Assembly: GCA_016194795.1 (NCBI GenBank)
Contig: JACQAX010000084.1
Location: 1-8,783 of the forward strand
Origin: Deltaproteobacteria bacterium
GTDB taxonomy: Bacteria > Bdellovibrionota > UBA1018 > UBA923
DNA: 8,783 nt
Direction of reading: 5' to 3'
The position numbers and the translations under genes were made by a program. Below are positions 6,256 through 8,783 of this stretch, in pieces. Each line of letters begins with the position of its first letter. Positions within the stretch are counted from its first letter, which is position 1. Below the pieces are notes generated by a model, which saw only the letters and a program-made list of their open reading frames with translations, was not told where the DNA came from and searched no databases.

Positions 6256-7024
6256 GAGTTCTTTTTCTCGGCGACGTCGTCGCCAGCGCCGGCCGCAACG
6301 CGATCCGCGCGTTCGTTCCCGAGCTTCGCAGATCCGAAAACATCACCTTCGTCGTCGCCAACGGCGAGAATGCGCCCTCGAGTTTTTCGACAACGGCGTC
6401 GATCTCATCACGGGCGGCAACCATTCCTGGGACAAGCGCGAGATCGCCGACTTCATGGCGCGCGACAAGCGGCTCATCCGCCCCGCCAATTTTCCCGACA
6501 ACCCGGCGTTCCCCGTGCCGGGCCGGGGCCACGCGGTGCTCGAAGGCCCCGGTTGCCGTCTCGGCGTGCTGAACCTCATGGGGCGCGTGCACATGGATCC
6601 TCTCGACGATCCTTTCGCCGTCGGCAGCAAGTGGATCGACTGGTTCGACTCCCACGACATCAGCTGCATCCTGGTCGACTTCCACGCCGAGGCCTCTTCC
6701 GAGAAGCAGGCCTTCGCCTACTACGTCGCCGGCCGCGTGAGCGCCGTCGTCGGCTCGCACACCCACGTGCAGACGGCCGACGAGCGGATACTCCTCTCCG
6801 ACACGAGCGTGAAGACGGCCTACATCACCGACGCCGGCATGACCGGGCCGTACGACTCCGTCATCGGGATGAAGAAAGAAAAATCGATCCAGCGTTTCCT
6901 GAGCAAGATGCCTCAGCGATACGAGCCGGCCGACGGCCAGGTGGGCCTCCACGGGGTCCTCATCGACATCGACGAGCGCACCGGCTCCGCCACGGCCATC
7001 CGGCGAGTCTCGAAATTTTTATAA
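6252..7024 (+). pseudogene. ymdB: YmdB/TIGR00282-family metallophosphodiesterase, short internal deletion with frameshift
   Basis: This family comprises dimetal phosphodiesterases; Bacillus subtilis YmdB cleaves 2',3'-cyclic nucleotides and affects biofilm and motility. The first frame gives MRVLFLGDVV (Asp8), then VVANGENA (metal-binding Glu/Asn). At TCGA 6378-6381 meaningful sequence moves to the next frame. That frame reads EFFDNGVDLITGGNHSWDK (Asn/His ligands), RLIRPANFP, NLMGRVHMDPLDDPF, VDFHAEASSEK, VGSHTHVQTAD (His pair), ITDAGMTGPYDSVIG and a normal C-terminus with TAA at 7022-7024. All metal ligands are present. What is missing is about 10-12 residues that usually read like a glycine-rich GGxGIT segment after NGENA. 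As written the gene cannot give a full protein. An internal ATG at 6458 would start after several ligands. Translationally coupled to the cyclo-ligase and followed by tyrS after 21 bases. Confidence 0.9.
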
Positions 7025-7031
7025 GAAAACC

Positions 7032-7036
7032 GGGGA
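7032..7036 (+). promoter_or_regulatory. Ribosome binding site of tyrS
   Basis: GGGGA lies nine bases before the tyrS ATG and fixes the start at 7046. It is the clearest ribosome binding site in the operon; the other genes rely on weak sites or coupling. Confidence 0.6.
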
Positions 7037-7045
7037 TAGGGATCC

Positions 7046-8278
7046 ATGCAGAAAAAAATCGACCTCGAAGAAGCTTTCGAAACGGTGAAGATGGGAGCAA
7101 CCGAAATTCTCCTCGAAAAAGAGCTCAAGGAGAAACTCGAGAGCTCCGCCAAGAACGGCAAGCCCCTCAAGATCAAGGCCGGCTTCGATCCCACCGCGCC
7201 CGACCTGCACTTGGGCCACACCGTGGTCATCAACCGTTTGGCGAAGTTCCAGAAGCTCGGCCATGAGATCTATTTCCTCATCGGCGACTTCACCGGGATG
7301 ATCGGCGACCCGACGGGCAAAAGCGAGACTCGCAAGGCTCTCACCGCCGAGGAGGTCGCCGTCAATGCCGAGACCTACAAGGCGCAGGTCTTCAAGATCC
7401 TCGACCCTGAGCGCACGAAAGTGGTCTTCAACAGCCAGTGGCTCGGCAAGATGAACGCCGCCGACATGATCCGGCTGGCGGCCACGCACACCGTCGCTCG
7501 CATGCTCGAGCGCGACGACTTCGCGAAGCGCTACAAAGAAGGTCTCCCGATCTCGATTCACGAGTTTCTGTACCCGCTTCTCCAGGGCTACGACTCCGTC
7601 GCGCTCCACGCCGACGTCGAGCTCGGCGGCACCGACCAGAAGTTCAACCTTCTCATGGGGCGCGAGCTCCAGCGCCTCAACGGGCAGACCCCGCAGTCGA
7701 TCATCATGAACCCGCTCCTGGAAGGCACCGACGGCGTCAACAAGATGAGCAAGTCTCTCGGCAACTACATCGCCATCAACGACGCGCCCAGGGACATGTT
7801 CGGAAAGGTCATGCGCATCTCGGACGAGCTCATGCTCCGTTACTACGAGCTGGTCGGCATGCTCAGCTTCTCCGAGTTCGAGAGCCTCAAGGCCGAGCTC
7901 AAGTCGGGGAAGCTTCATCCGAAGTCCGCGAAAGTGGGGCTCGCCAAGCAGATCGTCGCACGCTTCCATTCGAGCGCGGCGGCCGACCACGAGGCCGAGC
8001 AGTTCGAGAAGGTCTTCGCGAAAGGGGGCGTCCCCGAGAATATCGAAGAACGCGTGATCCAGCTCGCAAGCTGCCCGCCCGGCGCCAACTCGCTTTCCGC
8101 GCTGGCGGTGCCCGCGCTCGTCGAGAGCAACTCCCAGCTTCGTCGTCTTTGCGAGCAAGGCGCGGTCTCGATCAACGGCGAGAAGGTGAGTGACTCCAAG
8201 ATGTCGTTCGCGGCTCCGGGCGAGTTTCTCCTCAAGGTCGGGAAGCGCGGGTTTCTCAAGGTCGTCGTGAAGAAGTAA
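7046..8278 (+). CDS. tyrS: Tyrosine--tRNA ligase (TyrZ-type)
   Basis: It attaches tyrosine to tRNA-Tyr in the cytosol. The 410 residues are full length for a class Ic synthetase. The sequence has [14 protein letters not shown] (the HIGH-type motif as HLGH, residues 55-58), [17 protein letters not shown], the tyrosine-pocket region [17 protein letters not shown], and NKMSKSLGN (KMSKS at 233-237). A C-terminal S4 RNA-binding domain starts at about residue 343 ([21 protein letters not shown]). Canonical KMSKS together with HLGH places it in the TyrZ clade rather than the KFGKS-bearing TyrS clade. The ATG at 7046 has GGGGA nine bases upstream. Last gene of the operon; no T-box-like leader fits in the 21-base gap. 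Confidence 0.97.
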   Translation: MQKKIDLEEAFETVKMGATEILLEKELKEKLESSAKNGKPLKIKAGFDPTAPDLHLGHTVVINRLAKFQKLGHEIYFLIGDFTGMIGDPTGKSETRKALTAEEVAVNAETYKAQVFKILDPERTKVVFNSQWLGKMNAADMIRLAATHTVARMLERDDFAKRYKEGLPISIHEFLYPLLQGYDSVALHADVELGGTDQKFNLLMGRELQRLNGQTPQSIIMNPLLEGTDGVNKMSKSLGNYIAINDAPRDMFGKVMRISDELMLRYYELVGMLSFSEFESLKAELKSGKLHPKSAKVGLAKQIVARFHSSAAADHEAEQFEKVFAKGGVPENIEERVIQLASCPPGANSLSALAVPALVESNSQLRRLCEQGAVSINGEKVSDSKMSFAAPGEFLLKVGKRGFLKVVVKK

Positions 8279-8303
8279 ATTATTATTATTTATGTTTGGT
8301 GGG

Positions 8304-8339
8304 AACGGGATGGCCTTCGCAGGCCATCCCGTTTTTTTT
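8304..8339 (+). terminator. Intrinsic terminator after tyrS
   Basis: A 13-base-pair perfect stem (AACGGGATGGCCT with its complement AGGCCATCCCGTT) around a four-base TCGC loop is followed by a run of eight T. It lies 25 bases after the tyrS stop and ends the ftsY-tyrS operon. The stem is not flanked by a matching A-run on the left, so it is mainly a plus-strand terminator. Confidence 0.95.
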
Positions 8340-8614
8340 GGAGGGAAACACTGGAGTTTTCAGGGCTCGGAGATTTTGTCCGGCCCTTGGCCGCTCACTC
8401 GGGTTCGGCTGTTGTTTTTAGAAGTTTCATCTCGTTACTTTTCAGCCGCGCGAGGAGAGTGGTTGAGGGCGACTTGAGCAAGCGTCGCGCCAATCGCTCG
8501 CGCTGGTTTTTTCTTTGGTTTTCAATGTTTATGGAACTTGCTGTTCGGGCGGCGGATAGCTTCCCTTGCTTTTCATGTCGAAAAATTTCCCATCCGTGCT
8601 CTCTGTGCGGCACT
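8340..8614. other. Intergenic stretch with no supported gene
   Basis: Between the tyrS terminator and the tRNA promoter no convincing coding region is seen. A minus-strand frame of 88 codons (8661-8395, GTG start) is open. However, its sequence is basic and featureless, matches no family I know, and would overlap the tRNA promoter. The region has several T-runs on the plus strand (for example TTTTTT at about 8505-8510), after a GC-rich patch that can fold only weakly. It could be a leader, a decayed spacer or an unrecognised small RNA. Confidence 0.5.
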
Positions 8615-8673
8615 CGAAAATAATTTCGAAAATCGTGTTGACGAAGGTCTGCCACTGCCACTATATTCCGCGG
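8615..8673 (+). promoter_or_regulatory. Sigma-70 stable-RNA promoter for tRNA-Ala
   Basis: A -35 box TTGACG (8638-8643) and a -10 box TATATT (8662-8667) are separated by 18 bases. Just upstream, 8615-8637 is AT-rich (AAAATAATTT, then GAAAAT) like an UP element. CCGCGG immediately follows the -10 box, the GC-rich discriminator typical of rRNA and tRNA promoters under stringent (ppGpp) control. The expected start of transcription is near 8673-8676, giving a leader of about 30 bases before the tRNA. Confidence 0.75.
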
Positions 8674-8705
8674 TTACCTGTTGACGGTAGTTTGTTCACC
8701 TCTAC

Positions 8706-8781
8706 GGGGGTGTAGCTCAGTTGGGAGAGCGCCAGCTTTGCAAGCTGGATGTCGCAGGTTCGATCCCTGTCACCTCCACCA
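8706..8781 (+). tRNA. tRNA-Ala (anticodon UGC)
   Basis: A 76-base cloverleaf with encoded CCA (8779-8781). The acceptor stem is GGGGGTG (8706-8712) with CACCTCC (8771-8777), one G-U pair. The D arm begins GCTC at 8715. The anticodon stem is CCAGC/GCTGG with loop TTTGCAA, anticodon TGC at 8739-8741. The T arm is GCAGG-TTCGATC-CCTGT. The discriminator base is A8778. It decodes GCA and, by wobble, other alanine codons. The G3-U70 pair that marks alanine tRNAs is present as G8708 with T8775. tRNA-Ala(UGC) often lies in rRNA operons, but the promoter just upstream suggests it begins its own unit or heads a tRNA cluster outside the window. Confidence 0.97.
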
Positions 8782-8783
8782 AA

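Noticed and set aside
8478..8512. GC-rich patch followed by six T as a second terminator
   Set aside because: The best pairing I can draw has mismatches and wobble pairs, so it is too weak to call, and no upstream transcript is evident.
8395..8661. Minus-strand frame of 88 codons near the tRNA
   Set aside because: The GTG start lacks a ribosome binding site and the frame overlaps the tRNA promoter. The product has no family resemblance and its codon pattern is unlike the neighbouring genes.
1..8783. CRISPR array, insertion sequence, phage or defence system
   Set aside because: No regularly spaced direct repeats, transposase, integrase, terminal inverted repeats or known defence domains were found on either strand.

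Overview
The window is a bacterial chromosome segment, GC-rich by eye. Its right half is a conserved housekeeping operon. Its left half is a run of genes that each stop making sense partway through. The bacterial part most resembles the former Deltaproteobacteria, perhaps Bdellovibrionota. The reasons are an FtsY with an N-terminal membrane anchor and a Pro/Ala linker, the ftsY-zapA-fau-ymdB-tyrS order, and strong use of G/C in third codon positions. That placement is an inference and only moderately supported.

Layout. Positions 1-463 (minus) hold the C-terminal part of a NuoD-like respiratory complex I subunit. It ends abruptly and its arginine codon use differs from the rest. Positions 478-897 (minus) encode a small coiled-coil protein. 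Divergent from it is the N-terminal half of a DUF971 protein (998 to about 1205, plus). This runs head-on into the 3' end of a secreted zinc phospholipase C-like gene (2322 down to about 1202, minus). A thiolase (2411-3476, plus) has lost about 40-45 internal residues and changes frame. A 44-residue membrane peptide (3489-3623, plus) follows, and then a minus-strand membrane protein (4080-3582) that is also frameshifted.

From 4147 to 8278 on the plus strand lies a compact operon: ftsY (signal-recognition-particle receptor), zapA (FtsZ-ring factor), a 5-formyltetrahydrofolate cyclo-ligase, a ymdB-family metallophosphodiesterase (also broken by a short internal deletion) and tyrS of the TyrZ type. 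It is closed by a strong intrinsic terminator at 8304-8339. A gene-poor stretch follows. A stable-RNA-type promoter with an AT-rich upstream element and a GC-rich discriminator then drives a tRNA-Ala(UGC) at 8706-8781.

The most notable pattern is that all five broken genes or junctions (about 460, 1202, 3224, 3893 and 6378) coincide with a TCGA tetranucleotide, and recognisable protein sequence reads up to it from both sides. This suggests one common cause: fragment joining at TCGA, either a library or assembly artefact or, less likely, a biological process. I do not see a convincing new defence, mobile or secondary-metabolite system, CRISPR array or insertion sequence. The broken genes should not be read as biological pseudogenes until the junctions are verified.
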